Part shown: piece by piece, positions 1 through 10,093 of the stretch
How the letters are laid out: every line of letters starts with the position of its first letter
Position numbering within the stretch: position 1 is the stretch's first letter
From: Limiplasma sp958448555
Lineage (GTDB): Bacteria > Bacillota > Clostridia > Christensenellales > Aristaeellaceae
Direction: 5' to 3'
Assembly: GCA_958448555.1 (NCBI GenBank)
Contig: CAUDEL010000034.1
Coordinates: forward strand, 1-33,732
DNA length: 33,732 bases
Program-made: the position numbers and the translations under genes
Notes under the pieces: generated by a model
Seen by the model: only the letters and a program-made list of their open reading frames with translations
Databases searched by the model: none
Told to the model about the DNA's origin: nothing

Positions 1-71
1 CTGGGGAACTAGGATTCGAACCTAGACAATACGAGTCAGAGTCGTAGGTGCTGCCGTTACACAATTCCCCA
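1..71 (-). tRNA. tRNA-Gln (anticodon CTG)
   Basis: On the minus strand a full cloverleaf can be folded. The acceptor stem TGGGGAA pairs with TTCCCCA, and the discriminator base is G. The D-stem is GTGT/GCAC. The anticodon stem TACGA/TCGTA encloses loop CTCTGAC with anticodon CTG, which reads CAG (Gln). The variable loop is 4 nt, and the T-arm is CTAGG-TTCGAAT-CCTAG. The U1-A72 pair with G73 is a known tRNA-Gln identity feature and supports the call. The mature 3' end falls on the first base of the window, so an encoded CCA cannot be judged. Confidence 0.96.
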
Positions 72-91
72 CTGCGCTTGGTGCGAAAGTT

Positions 92-120
92 ATTATAGGC
101 GATGGCGAAGGAAATGTCAA
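92..120 (-). promoter_or_regulatory. Promoter of tRNA-Gln
   Basis: On the minus strand, -35 TTGACA (115-120) and -10 TATAAT (92-97) are both perfect consensus and are separated by exactly 17 bp. Transcription would start near position 85, about 14 nt before the tRNA. This fits a strongly expressed stable RNA. Confidence 0.9.
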
Positions 121-192
121 GCATTTTTTTCGGTGTACATGCGCCGTGCCCGGAAACGGGTTCGGGCCTGAACCATATTTTACGAAAATCCT

Positions 193-221
193 TTGTACAA
201 AGGCCCATCCTATGCTATAAT
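193..221 (+). promoter_or_regulatory. Promoter of the ftsH operon
   Basis: The -35 is TTGTAC (193-198), then a 17-bp spacer, then a perfect -10 TATAAT (216-221) preceded by TGC, an extended -10. Predicted start is near 228, leaving a leader of about 73 nt before the ftsH TTG start. It is divergent from the tRNA-Gln promoter. Confidence 0.8.
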
Positions 222-300
222 GGTTTCGGCGTGTCCCGACGCGCGCTTGACATACCCAAAATGCGGCGGGAACGCCCTGAACACAAGGAGGACTTTCATT

Positions 301-2328
<2,028 letters not shown>

Positions 2329-2332
2329 AACG

Positions 2333-3241
2333 GTGAGCCCGGCGGACCTGCATGTTCACAGCGTGTTTTCCGACGGCCTGAAGACCCCGCCGCAGCTTTG
2401 CGCCATCGCGGCGCGCCTTGGCATCAGGTGGATTGCGCTGTGCGACCATGACACCATGAACGGCCTGGAGGCGATGGCGCAGGCCGTAGATGAGGAGAAT
2501 CGTGCGCGCGGCGGCCAGATCCTGACGCTGATCCCCAGCGTGGAGGTGAGCACGGGGCCGGGGGGCCGCACGCACCTGCTGGCCTACGGGGCCAGGCCGG
2601 ATCACGCGCAGCTCAGGGCGTTTCTTGGTCGGGTCTGCGCGGACCGCGGCGAACGGGCGGCGAAGATGATCCGGCGCCTGGAGGAAATGGGGATGCGCAT
2701 TACGCCGCAGATGCGCGCCCTGCCGGCCATTCCCAGCGTCGGACGGGCGCACATCGCGCGGGCGCTGGTGGAGGCCGGCGAGGCCGGCAGCGTTCGGCAG
2801 GCGTTTGAACGGTATCTGGCGGAGGGAAAGCCCGCCTACGTCCCGCGCAAACGGCTGGACACGGGCGAGACGGTGGCTGCGCTCAGCGGCATGGGTCTGG
2901 TCACGGTGCTGGCGCATCCCATGCGCCTGGGGCTGGACGAAGCGGCCCTGCGTGCGCTGATCCTTGAATGGAAGGCGCGCGGGCTCAGGGGAATCGAGGC
3001 CTATCATCCCTCGGCGTCGCACGGGGACACGCGCATGCTCGATGCGCTGGCCCGTGCCCAGGGGCTGCTGGTGACCGGCGGCAGCGACTACCACGGCGAC
3101 ACGGATGTACGGGCGCGCATGGGCCGCCTGCCCGCAGGCTGGTTAACGGCCGAGGAGGACGTGCGGGCGCTGATGTCGGCGGTGGCGCGGACGCGGTTGA
3201 AAACGGCCGACGACTTGCAAAAGGAGCAGCAGGATGTATAA
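2333..3241 (+). CDS. PHP-domain phosphoesterase
   Basis: Metal-dependent hydrolase of the PHP superfamily, in the YciV/TrpH-like group whose characterised members act on nucleoside 3',5'-bisphosphates or RNA 5' ends; the substrate here is not established. Numbering from the GTG at 2333 (302 aa), metal-binding motifs are DLHVHS (5-10), CDHDT (37-41), PSVEVS (68-73), a central AHPMR and a C-terminal GGSDYHG. These complete the PHP active-site set. The start is uncertain. GTG 2333 puts the first motif at residue 5, as is usual, with a GAGG about 12 nt upstream. An in-frame ATG at 2294 would overlap ftsH, but its GGAGGAGG directly abuts the ATG. The end overlaps the next gene by 8 bases, so co-transcription with ftsH is likely. 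Confidence 0.88.
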   Translation: MSPADLHVHSVFSDGLKTPPQLCAIAARLGIRWIALCDHDTMNGLEAMAQAVDEENRARGGQILTLIPSVEVSTGPGGRTHLLAYGARPDHAQLRAFLGRVCADRGERAAKMIRRLEEMGMRITPQMRALPAIPSVGRAHIARALVEAGEAGSVRQAFERYLAEGKPAYVPRKRLDTGETVAALSGMGLVTVLAHPMRLGLDEAALRALILEWKARGLRGIEAYHPSASHGDTRMLDALARAQGLLVTGGSDYHGDTDVRARMGRLPAGWLTAEEDVRALMSAVARTRLKTADDLQKEQQDV

Positions 3242-4850
3242 CCAGGGATACCGCCCTCAGCCGGGGCAGACGAAGAGCGGCTACTACGACACGCAGGGCA
3301 ACTGGTACGCGCCCCCGCCCGGGCCGTCCAAGCCCGCTCAGCCCAAGCGCCGCGCCTCCGGCCCGCCGCCACAGCGGTCCGGCAAAAAAAGGCCGCGCAA
3401 AAAGCGCAGCCTCAAATGGCAGCTCTTTAAGGTCCTGCTGGTGCTCATTTTGCTGGGCGGCGCCGGCGTGTGGGGTTATGTCTGGAAGACGCAGAGCGAC
3501 GTGCGGCCTTATCTCAATGTCTTTGTGGACAACGTGAGCGTGGACGGCATCGATCTCTCGGGCCTGACCTGGGCCGAGGGCAGCCAGCTGGTGTGGGACC
3601 AGGTCAACCAGAAGCAGAACGGCTGGTATGTCCGCCTTCGCAACACCAACGGCCAGTACAAGGACATCACCGCCCAGACGCTGGGGATCTCCTTTGATCC
3701 CACCGCGGCGCTCAACGCCGCCTGGGCCATCGGACATGACGTGGACGAAAACAACCGCAAGGACATCTTCGAGCTCCAGGAGGAGATCGAGGCGGCCAAG
3801 ACCACGCAGAACGCCTTCTTCAGCGCCCAGCAGAGCGCCAACACCGCGCCCATCGACGAGATTTTGCAGACGCTGGAAAACGCGGCCTACCGCGCGCCCA
3901 GCGACGCCTATATCATCAGCTTCAACCCCGACGATGCCAGCAATCCCTTCACCTTCCAGCAGGAGGTCTACGGCCAGAGGCTGGATACCAGCGCCGTGCG
4001 CGAGCAGATTTTGCAGATGGTGCAAAACCTCGAAAGCGGCGAGGTGCTCCTTGAGCCGGAGAGCATCGCGCCCAACGTGACCGTGGCCGACCTTGAAAAA
4101 ACCGTGGAGCTGCGCTATCGCGCCGTCACCCCCATCTCCAGCGCCTCCACCGAGGACCGAACCGAAAACATCCGCATCGCCTTCTCCAAGATCAACGGCA
4201 TGACGCTGGCCAACGGCAGCAAGTTCAGCTTCAATGACACCGTGGGCCGCCGCAGCATGGAGAACGGATTTTTGCCTGCCATTGAATACGCCTACGGGAC
4301 CGAGCAGTGGGGCTGGGGCGGCGGCGTATGCCAGGCCAGCACCACGGTATACCTGGCGGCCATCCAGGGCGGTATGACCATCCTCAGCCGCGAGCCGCAC
4401 TCCATGGCCGTCAGCTACACGGAATACGGCAAGGACGCCACCGTGAGCGATACCCGCGGCCGCGAGATCGACTTCTCCTTCCGCAACGAATCCGGCGGCA
4501 CGGTGTATCTGGCGGCGCATGTGACCGGCTCGGGCAGAAAGAACCTCCAGTGCGAGGTGCGCCTCTACGGCCCCTCGCTCAACGGCGTCAGCTATGAGCT
4601 GGTGACCGAGACCGTCGAGGTCATCCCCAAGCCCGAGGAGGCCATCATCAAGGAGGACGAGGACGCCACCTATGTGACCTATGTGGACGAGACCAAGACC
4701 ATCAATGGCCGTGAGGGCTACAAGGTGGACGCCTATCTTATCACCTATATGAACGGGGTGGAAACTGGTCGGGTAAAGGTGAGCACCGACACCTATCCCG
4801 CCAAGGCGGACACCGTGTATGTGGGCGTGACTCCGCGGGAGGTACTGTGA
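3234..4850 (+). CDS. VanW-family membrane-anchored protein with G5-like domain
   Basis: Likely extracytoplasmic protein tethered by a single N-terminal membrane segment (about 63-83), which follows a Pro-rich and then Lys/Arg-rich cytoplasmic stretch. The middle resembles the peptidoglycan-binding domain usually found ahead of VanW. The VanW domain spans roughly residues 300-430, with FSFNDTVGRR, a Gly/Trp-rich segment ending GGGVCQASTT, and REPHSM. A C-terminal G5-like region (about 445-538) contains TETVEVIPKP and YVDETKTINGREGYKV. This YoaR-like architecture is common in Clostridia. The biochemical role is unknown, though peptidoglycan binding is plausible. AAGGAG lies just upstream. The gene overlaps its neighbours by 8 and 4 bases, so it sits inside the ftsH transcription unit. 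Confidence 0.9.
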   Translation: MYNQGYRPQPGQTKSGYYDTQGNWYAPPPGPSKPAQPKRRASGPPPQRSGKKRPRKKRSLKWQLFKVLLVLILLGGAGVWGYVWKTQSDVRPYLNVFVDNVSVDGIDLSGLTWAEGSQLVWDQVNQKQNGWYVRLRNTNGQYKDITAQTLGISFDPTAALNAAWAIGHDVDENNRKDIFELQEEIEAAKTTQNAFFSAQQSANTAPIDEILQTLENAAYRAPSDAYIISFNPDDASNPFTFQQEVYGQRLDTSAVREQILQMVQNLESGEVLLEPESIAPNVTVADLEKTVELRYRAVTPISSASTEDRTENIRIAFSKINGMTLANGSKFSFNDTVGRRSMENGFLPAIEYAYGTEQWGWGGGVCQASTTVYLAAIQGGMTILSREPHSMAVSYTEYGKDATVSDTRGREIDFSFRNESGGTVYLAAHVTGSGRKNLQCEVRLYGPSLNGVSYELVTETVEVIPKPEEAIIKEDEDATYVTYVDETKTINGREGYKVDAYLITYMNGVETGRVKVSTDTYPAKADTVYVGVTPREVL

Positions 4851-5587
4851 AGACGACGCTTGGCTGCATCCGCCGCGCGGATGAGGACTTTCACATGATT
4901 CAGCCGGGCGACCGCATCGGCGTGGGCGTGAGCGGCGGCAAGGACAGCCTGCTTCTCCTGCGCGCGCTGGCGCTGTACCGCTACGTCCGGCACCATGATT
5001 TCACCATGACCGCGCTCATGCTCACCATGGGCCGGGAAAAGCCGGACACCTCCGCCATCGAGGCCCTTTGCCGCGAGCTGGACGTGCCCATCGTGATTCG
5101 CCATACCGAGATCTACGAGATCCTCTTCGAGTGGCGAAAGGACCCCAACCCCTGCGCGCTGTGCGCCAAGATGCGGCGAGGGATGCTGTGCGACATGTGC
5201 ACCGACTTGGGCCTTAACAAGCTGGCGCTGGGCCACCACCGGGAGGACGCGCTGGAGACGCTGATGATGAGCGTGATCTTTGAGGGCAGGCTGCATACCT
5301 TCCATCCCTGCTCATATATGAGCCGCAGCAACCTCACGGTGATCCGGCCCATGGTGTACCTGCCGGAGAAGCACGTGCTGCACATGCGGCGCGCGCTGGA
5401 CCTTCCCGTGCTCCAAAACCCCTGCCCCGCCAACGGGCATACCAAGCGCGAGGAGATGAAGGAGCTGCTTTCCCTGCTGTGCAAGCGCTACCCTAACGCC
5501 AAGGAGAGCATGCTGGGCGCGCTGCGCAACGAGGCGCAATACGGCCTGTGGAACCGCGCGGGCGTTGACGCGCCGAAGGGAACGTGA
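4847..5587 (+). CDS. ttcA: TtcA-like tRNA 2-thiocytidine synthetase (PP-loop ATPase)
   Basis: Probably thiolates cytidine 32 of certain tRNAs, using ATP to activate the base and an Fe-S cluster for sulfur transfer. The PP-loop SGGKDS is at residues 29-34. CALC (C103, C106) and a later NPCP cysteine match the three cluster ligands of TtcA. There is also a second CxxC pair (C115/C118). At 246 aa it is shorter than E. coli TtcA, as many Gram-positive family members are. GTG start at 4847 overlaps the VanW stop by 4 bases (GTGA), with GGGAGG upstream. A related PP-loop enzyme with another RNA substrate cannot be excluded. Confidence 0.85.
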   Translation: MKTTLGCIRRADEDFHMIQPGDRIGVGVSGGKDSLLLLRALALYRYVRHHDFTMTALMLTMGREKPDTSAIEALCRELDVPIVIRHTEIYEILFEWRKDPNPCALCAKMRRGMLCDMCTDLGLNKLALGHHREDALETLMMSVIFEGRLHTFHPCSYMSRSNLTVIRPMVYLPEKHVLHMRRALDLPVLQNPCPANGHTKREEMKELLSLLCKRYPNAKESMLGALRNEAQYGLWNRAGVDAPKGT

Positions 5588-5631
5588 TACACTGCTACGC
5601 GTGCCATTTTTTGAAAGGAAGCTCTGAGAGA

Positions 5632-6504
5632 ATGAAACTGCTCAATCAGATCCTGCGCGGCGTGGTCATCGGCGTGGCCAACATCATCCCCGGCGTCTCC
5701 GGCGGCACGATGATGGTGTCCATGGGCATCTATGACACGCTGATTCACTGCATCACCCATCTGTTCAGCGAGTTCAGAAAGAGCGTCAAAACGCTCCTGC
5801 CCTATGCCGTGGGCATGCTCCTTGGCATCGTGGCGCTGGCGAGCCTGCTCAAATTTCTCTTTGCCAACTACGCCCTGCCCACCTCCACGACCTTCATCGG
5901 CCTCATCCTGGGCGGCCTGAGCCCGCTGCTGGACAAGATCCGCCACAAGAAGCTGGGCGCCGTCTCCATCGGGGTGTTCGTGCTGTTCTTCGCCGGCATC
6001 ATCGCCCTGGCGATGACCGGCGACGTGTCCAATCCCGAAACCCTGACGGTGGACGCGGGCCAGATGGTCATTCTGCTGGTGATGGGCGCCGTGGCCGCCG
6101 CGACCATGATTATCCCGGGCGTGTCGGGCAGCATGGTATTGATGCTGCTGGGCTATTACACCCCTGTGCTCAACGCCGTGGACGCGATGAAAAACGCCGT
6201 CTTTTCCATGGACTTTGCCGCCATGGGCGCGCCGCTTCTGATGCTCGTGCCCTTTTGCGCAGGCGTGGCGCTGGGCATCTTCGGCGTGGCAAAGCTCATC
6301 GAATGGCTTCTGTCCGGCTTCCCCACCCAGACGTACTGCGCGGTGTTGGGGCTGGTGGTCGCCTCGCCCGTGGCGATCCTCCTGCGCACGGACATGACCG
6401 GCGTGAACTGGGTGATGATCGTCGTCAGCCTCCTGACCTTCGCCCTTGGTTTTGCCGCCGCCATGATGCTGGCGCGCGGCAGCGCCGAAAGCCCCAAGGC
6501 CTGA
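5632..6504 (+). CDS. DUF368 membrane protein (PopT-type polyprenyl-phosphate transporter)
   Basis: Polytopic membrane protein of 290 aa with the two duplicated signatures of DUF368: IIPGVSGGT near residues 18-26 and IIPGVSGSM near 159-167. This internal repeat suggests two inverted halves. Members of this family (PopT) have been reported as transporters that return undecaprenyl phosphate across the membrane for envelope-polymer synthesis; applying this here is by family. The ATG at 5632 is preferred because AAGGAAG lies about 13 nt upstream and the conserved region begins directly; the frame is open back to 5584 but that stretch is not conserved-looking. It is the last gene before the terminator at 6520. 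Confidence 0.88.
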   Translation: MKLLNQILRGVVIGVANIIPGVSGGTMMVSMGIYDTLIHCITHLFSEFRKSVKTLLPYAVGMLLGIVALASLLKFLFANYALPTSTTFIGLILGGLSPLLDKIRHKKLGAVSIGVFVLFFAGIIALAMTGDVSNPETLTVDAGQMVILLVMGAVAAATMIIPGVSGSMVLMLLGYYTPVLNAVDAMKNAVFSMDFAAMGAPLLMLVPFCAGVALGIFGVAKLIEWLLSGFPTQTYCAVLGLVVASPVAILLRTDMTGVNWVMIVVSLLTFALGFAAAMMLARGSAESPKA

Positions 6505-6519
6505 ACCGATTTTGCATCC

Positions 6520-6557
6520 GCCGTCCCCGAGCGCCGGCTTCGGGGGCGGCTTTTGTT
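6520..6557 (+). terminator. Rho-independent terminator of the ftsH operon
   Basis: An 11-bp stem (6520-6530 with 6540-6550, one G-T pair) encloses a 9-nt loop and is followed by TTTTGTT. It lies just downstream of the DUF368 gene, closing the ftsH-to-DUF368 unit. Confidence 0.88.
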
Positions 6558-6563
6558 CCCCCC

Positions 6564-6592
6564 TTGAAAGGCCTGCCATTTTCGGGTATACT
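6564..6592 (+). promoter_or_regulatory. Promoter of fhs
   Basis: -35 TTGAAA (6564-6569), 17-bp spacer, -10 TATACT (6587-6592), directly after the preceding terminator. The leader would be about 60 nt. A second TATACT at 6629-6634 has no properly spaced -35. Confidence 0.75.
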
Positions 6593-6659
6593 GGTTCTAC
6601 ACTTGCCTCTGAAAGACGGCTTTGTTTGTATACTCATGACGGAAAGGTGCGTGTAAGAC

Positions 6660-8330
6660 ATGGCGACGGATCTGGAAATCGCGCGCGAAGCAACGCTTAC
6701 CCCCATCGAGGACATCGCCCGGGCGGCGGGCTTTCTGCCGGAAACCGTTTCTCCCTACGGCCGCTATGTGGCCAAGATCGACCAGCGCGCCTATGCGGAC
6801 CTGCCCCAGCGCGCCAAACTGGTGCTGGTGACGGCCATCAACCCCACGCCCGCCGGCGAGGGCAAGACCACCGTGTCCGTGGCCCTGGCTGACGGCATGC
6901 GCTGCATCGGCAAAAACGCCATGCTGGCCCTGCGCGAGCCCTCTCTTGGCCCGGTTTTTGGCATGAAGGGCGGCGCTACGGGCGGCGGCTATGCCCAGGT
7001 GGTGCCCATGGAGAGCATCAACCTGCACTTTACCGGCGACCTGCACGCCATTACCGCCGCCAACAACCTGCTCTGCGCCATGGTGGACAACCACATCCAG
7101 CAGGGCAACGCCCTGGGCATCGACCCCAGGCGGGTGTGCTTCCGCCACTGCCTGGACGTAAACGACCGGCAGCTGCGCCACATTGTGCAGGGGCTGGGAG
7201 GCACGCAGAACGGCACGCCCCGCGAGGACGGCTTTGACATCACCGCCGCCAGCGAGGTCATGGCGACCTTCTGCCTGGCCGCGGACCTTACCGACCTCAA
7301 GGCCCGGCTGGGGCGCATCGTGGTCGCGCGCACCTATCAGGGCGCGCCGGTCACGGCGGGCGACGTGGGCGCGGCGGGCGCCATGACGGCGCTCCTGCGC
7401 GACGCCTTCAGCCCCAACCTCATTCAGACCATCGGCCATACGCCCTGCCTGATGCACGGCGGCCCGTTTGCCAACATCGCCCACGGCTGCAACAGCGTGG
7501 CCGCCACGCGGCTGGCGCTGCGCATGTCCGACTATACGGTGACGGAGGCGGGCTTCGGCGCGGACCTGGGGGCGGAGAAGTTCCTGGACATCAAGTGCCG
7601 CATGAACGGGCTGTGGCCCAGCGCCATCGTGCTGGTGGCGACCGTGCGCGCGCTCAAGCATCACGGCGGGGCCGCGAAGGGCACCTACGCCGAGCCCAAC
7701 CCCGAGGCGCTCAGGGCCGGCATGGCCAACCTCCTCAGCCACGTGAAAAATATCCGCGAGGTCTGGCAGACCCCCGTGGTGGTGGCCCTCAACCGCTTCG
7801 CCACCGACACGGCGGAGGAGCTCGGGCTGGTTTCCTCGCTGCTGGCGGAGCAGGGCGTAGCCTGCGCCCCCTGCAACGGCTGGGCCGAGGGCGGCAATGG
7901 AACCATGGAGCTGGCAAGGCTGGTGTGCGATACCGCGGATCAAAACCCCGCGCCAGCCCCCAGCTACACCTATCCCGACGAGGCATCTTTGGCCGACAAG
8001 ATCCGCGCCATCGCCACGCGCATCTATCACGCCTCGGAGGTCAGCTTCGCGCCCCAGGCCCTCAAGGATCTGGCCCAGCTCGAGGCGGACGGCTTCTCCG
8101 CCTGCCCGGTCTGTATCGCCAAGACCCAGTACTCCATGAGCGACGATCCCAGCCGCCTGGGCGCGCCCGAGGGCTACGCCCTCACCATCCGATCCGCCCG
8201 CCTCAGCGCAGGCGCCGGGTTCGTGGTCGCCTTCGCGGGCAGCATCATCGCCATGCCCGGGCTTCCCAAGGTCCCCGCGGCGCTGAGCATCGACGTGGAC
8301 GAAAACGGGGAGATCACCGGCCTGTTCTGA
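6660..8330 (+). CDS. fhs: Formate--tetrahydrofolate ligase
   Basis: Makes 10-formyl-tetrahydrofolate from formate, THF and ATP. It feeds one-carbon metabolism and, in acetogens, the methyl branch of the Wood-Ljungdahl pathway. The 556-aa length is normal for the family. The ATP loop TPAGEGKTT is at residues 63-71, followed by the family signatures EPSLGPVFGMKGGA and TGDLHAITAANNLL. GGAAAGG lies upstream of the ATG. The gene has its own promoter. No Wood-Ljungdahl partner gene is visible in this window, so an acetogenic lifestyle cannot be inferred. Confidence 0.97.
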   Translation: MATDLEIAREATLTPIEDIARAAGFLPETVSPYGRYVAKIDQRAYADLPQRAKLVLVTAINPTPAGEGKTTVSVALADGMRCIGKNAMLALREPSLGPVFGMKGGATGGGYAQVVPMESINLHFTGDLHAITAANNLLCAMVDNHIQQGNALGIDPRRVCFRHCLDVNDRQLRHIVQGLGGTQNGTPREDGFDITAASEVMATFCLAADLTDLKARLGRIVVARTYQGAPVTAGDVGAAGAMTALLRDAFSPNLIQTIGHTPCLMHGGPFANIAHGCNSVAATRLALRMSDYTVTEAGFGADLGAEKFLDIKCRMNGLWPSAIVLVATVRALKHHGGAAKGTYAEPNPEALRAGMANLLSHVKNIREVWQTPVVVALNRFATDTAEELGLVSSLLAEQGVACAPCNGWAEGGNGTMELARLVCDTADQNPAPAPSYTYPDEASLADKIRAIATRIYHASEVSFAPQALKDLAQLEADGFSACPVCIAKTQYSMSDDPSRLGAPEGYALTIRSARLSAGAGFVVAFAGSIIAMPGLPKVPAALSIDVDENGEITGLF

Positions 8331-8390
8331 CAGATCATTCGGCGCAACACACCCCACAGGCGCTGTGCGCTCTATTGAAGGAGGGTTCCC

Positions 8391-8882
8391 ATGCAAAGCC
8401 TGCAAATGCAACTGTTACATCTGCTTCAGGAGGATTGCCGCCTGCCCTTGGAGAAACTGGCAGTGATGACCGCCTCCACCGTGGAGACCGTCGCCACCGT
8501 CATCGACGACATGGAGCGAAACGGGATCATCCTGCGCTACGCGCCCGTCATTAACTGGGACAAGACGGACCGCGAGCGCGTGGAGGCGATGATTGAGGTT
8601 CGCGTAACCCCGCAGCGCGACCAGGGCTTTGACGCCATCGCAGAGCGCATCTACCGCTTCGACGAGGTCAAATCCGTCTACCTCATGAGCGGCGCCTATG
8701 ACCTGCTGCTGCTGGTGGAGGCGCATACCCTCAAGGAGCTGGCCTACTTCGTCAGCACCAAGCTCAGCACCCTGGAGACCGTCACCGGCACGGCGACGCA
8801 CTTTGTGCTCAAGCGATACAAAAGCGACGGCGTCATCTTTGAAGGCAACGATGGCGACAAGAGGCTGGTGGTGACGGCGTGA
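8391..8882 (+). CDS. Lrp/AsnC-family transcriptional regulator
   Basis: 163-aa regulator with an N-terminal helix-turn-helix (about residues 3-50) and a RAM ligand-binding/oligomerisation domain (about 65-145; note VYLMSGAYDLLLLVEA). Such proteins usually sense amino acids. A strong AAGGAGGG precedes the ATG. It overlaps the next gene, an aminotransferase, by 4 bases (GTGA), so they are translationally linked. This suggests it controls amino-acid metabolism that includes that enzyme. It lies 60 nt after fhs, with no T-tract terminator in the gap, so partial read-through from fhs is likely. Confidence 0.92.
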   Translation: MQSLQMQLLHLLQEDCRLPLEKLAVMTASTVETVATVIDDMERNGIILRYAPVINWDKTDRERVEAMIEVRVTPQRDQGFDAIAERIYRFDEVKSVYLMSGAYDLLLLVEAHTLKELAYFVSTKLSTLETVTGTATHFVLKRYKSDGVIFEGNDGDKRLVVTA

Positions 8883-10063
8883 GCTTCGAACCTTCGCGCT
8901 ACCTCAACCAGAGCATCCTGGCGGTGCCCAAGAGCGGCATCCGCAAGTTCTTCGACGTGGCCGCCACCATGCCCGGCGCGATCTCGCTGGGCGTGGGCGA
9001 GCCGGACTTCGTGACCCCGTTCCATATCCGCAACGCGGCCATCAACAGCCTGCTTGACGGCGAGACCGCCTACACCAGCAACTGGGGGCTGCTCAGCCTG
9101 CGTCAGGAGATCGCCCGCTACATGCAGGACCGCTATCACCTGACCTACGATCCCCAAAAGGAGATTCTGGTAACGGTCGGGGCCAGCGAGGGCATCGACC
9201 TGAGCCTGCGCGTGCTGATGAACCCGGGCGACGAGGTGCTCATCCCCGAGCCCAGCTATGTCAGCTACGCGCCGGGCGTGGTCTTTGCCGGGGGCGTGCC
9301 CGTGCCCGTGCCCACCAGCGAGGAAAACGGCTTTGCGCTCATGCCCGAGGCGCTGGCCGCGGCGGTCACGCCCCGGACCAAGGCCGTCATCCTGCCCTAT
9401 CCCAACAACCCCACCGGCGCGGTGCTGGACCGTCCGCTGCTGGAGCGCCTGCGCGACATATTTGTGGAAAACGACCTCATCGTCATCAGCGACGAGATCT
9501 ATTCCGAGCTGACCTATACCGAGGACGGCCATACCAGCATCGCAAGCCTTCCGGGCATGCACGAGCGCACCGTCGTCCTCAACGGCTTCAGCAAGGCCTT
9601 TGCCATGACCGGGTGGCGCATGGGTTATCTCTGCGCGCCCGCTGCCTTCACCGACGTGATGTGCAAGATCCACCAGTACACCATCCTCTGCGCGCCCCGG
9701 CAGGGGCAGGTGGCCGCCGAGGAGGCGCTCCGGCAGGGCCGGGAGGACGGCTATCACGACGTGCTTTCCATGCGCGAGAGCTATGACCAGCGCCGCCGCC
9801 TGATGGTTCAGTCCTTCCGCGACATGGGCCTGAGCTGCTTTGAGCCGCTGGGCGCGTTCTACGTATTCCCCGGCATCCGAAAGACCGGCCTGAGCAGCGA
9901 GGAATTCTGCCAGCGCCTGCTGAGCGAGAAAAAGGTCGTCACCGTTCCCGGCACGGCCTTCGGCGCCAGCGGCGAAGGCTACATCCGCTGCAGCTACGCC
10001 ACCGGCATCGCCAAGCTCACCGAGGCGCTGTCGCGCATGGCCGATTTTGTGTCATCCCTCTGA
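8879..10063 (+). CDS. PLP-dependent class I/II aminotransferase
   Basis: Fold-type I aminotransferase of the aspartate aminotransferase family, 394 aa. Visible catalytic landmarks are SLGVGEPDF near the N terminus, NNPTG (N177), SDEIY (D205), the PLP-binding lysine in NGFSKAFAMTGWR (K239) and the substrate-carboxylate arginine in IRCSYA near the C terminus. The subgroup resembles PatA- or aromatic-type aminotransferases; the exact donor and acceptor cannot be read from sequence. Start is GTG at 8879, overlapping the Lrp-type regulator. It is probably regulated by that protein. Confidence 0.93.
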   Translation: MSFEPSRYLNQSILAVPKSGIRKFFDVAATMPGAISLGVGEPDFVTPFHIRNAAINSLLDGETAYTSNWGLLSLRQEIARYMQDRYHLTYDPQKEILVTVGASEGIDLSLRVLMNPGDEVLIPEPSYVSYAPGVVFAGGVPVPVPTSEENGFALMPEALAAAVTPRTKAVILPYPNNPTGAVLDRPLLERLRDIFVENDLIVISDEIYSELTYTEDGHTSIASLPGMHERTVVLNGFSKAFAMTGWRMGYLCAPAAFTDVMCKIHQYTILCAPRQGQVAAEEALRQGREDGYHDVLSMRESYDQRRRLMVQSFRDMGLSCFEPLGAFYVFPGIRKTGLSSEEFCQRLLSEKKVVTVPGTAFGASGEGYIRCSYATGIAKLTEALSRMADFVSSL

Positions 10064-10093
10064 ACCCTTTAGTCCAATCCCGGAGGTGGCTGA

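Noticed and set aside
5584..5631. Upstream extension of the DUF368 protein overlapping ttcA
   Set aside because: The ATG at 5584 would overlap the ttcA stop by 4 bases, but the added residues do not look like part of the family. The ATG at 5632 has a better-placed ribosome site.
6593..6659. THF or other riboswitch in the fhs leader
   Set aside because: The leader is about 60 nt, with no conserved aptamer sequence or extended helices visible.
8340..8378. Terminator between fhs and the Lrp-type gene
   Set aside because: An imperfect GCGCA/TGCGC hairpin exists but no T-tract follows, so termination is not supported.
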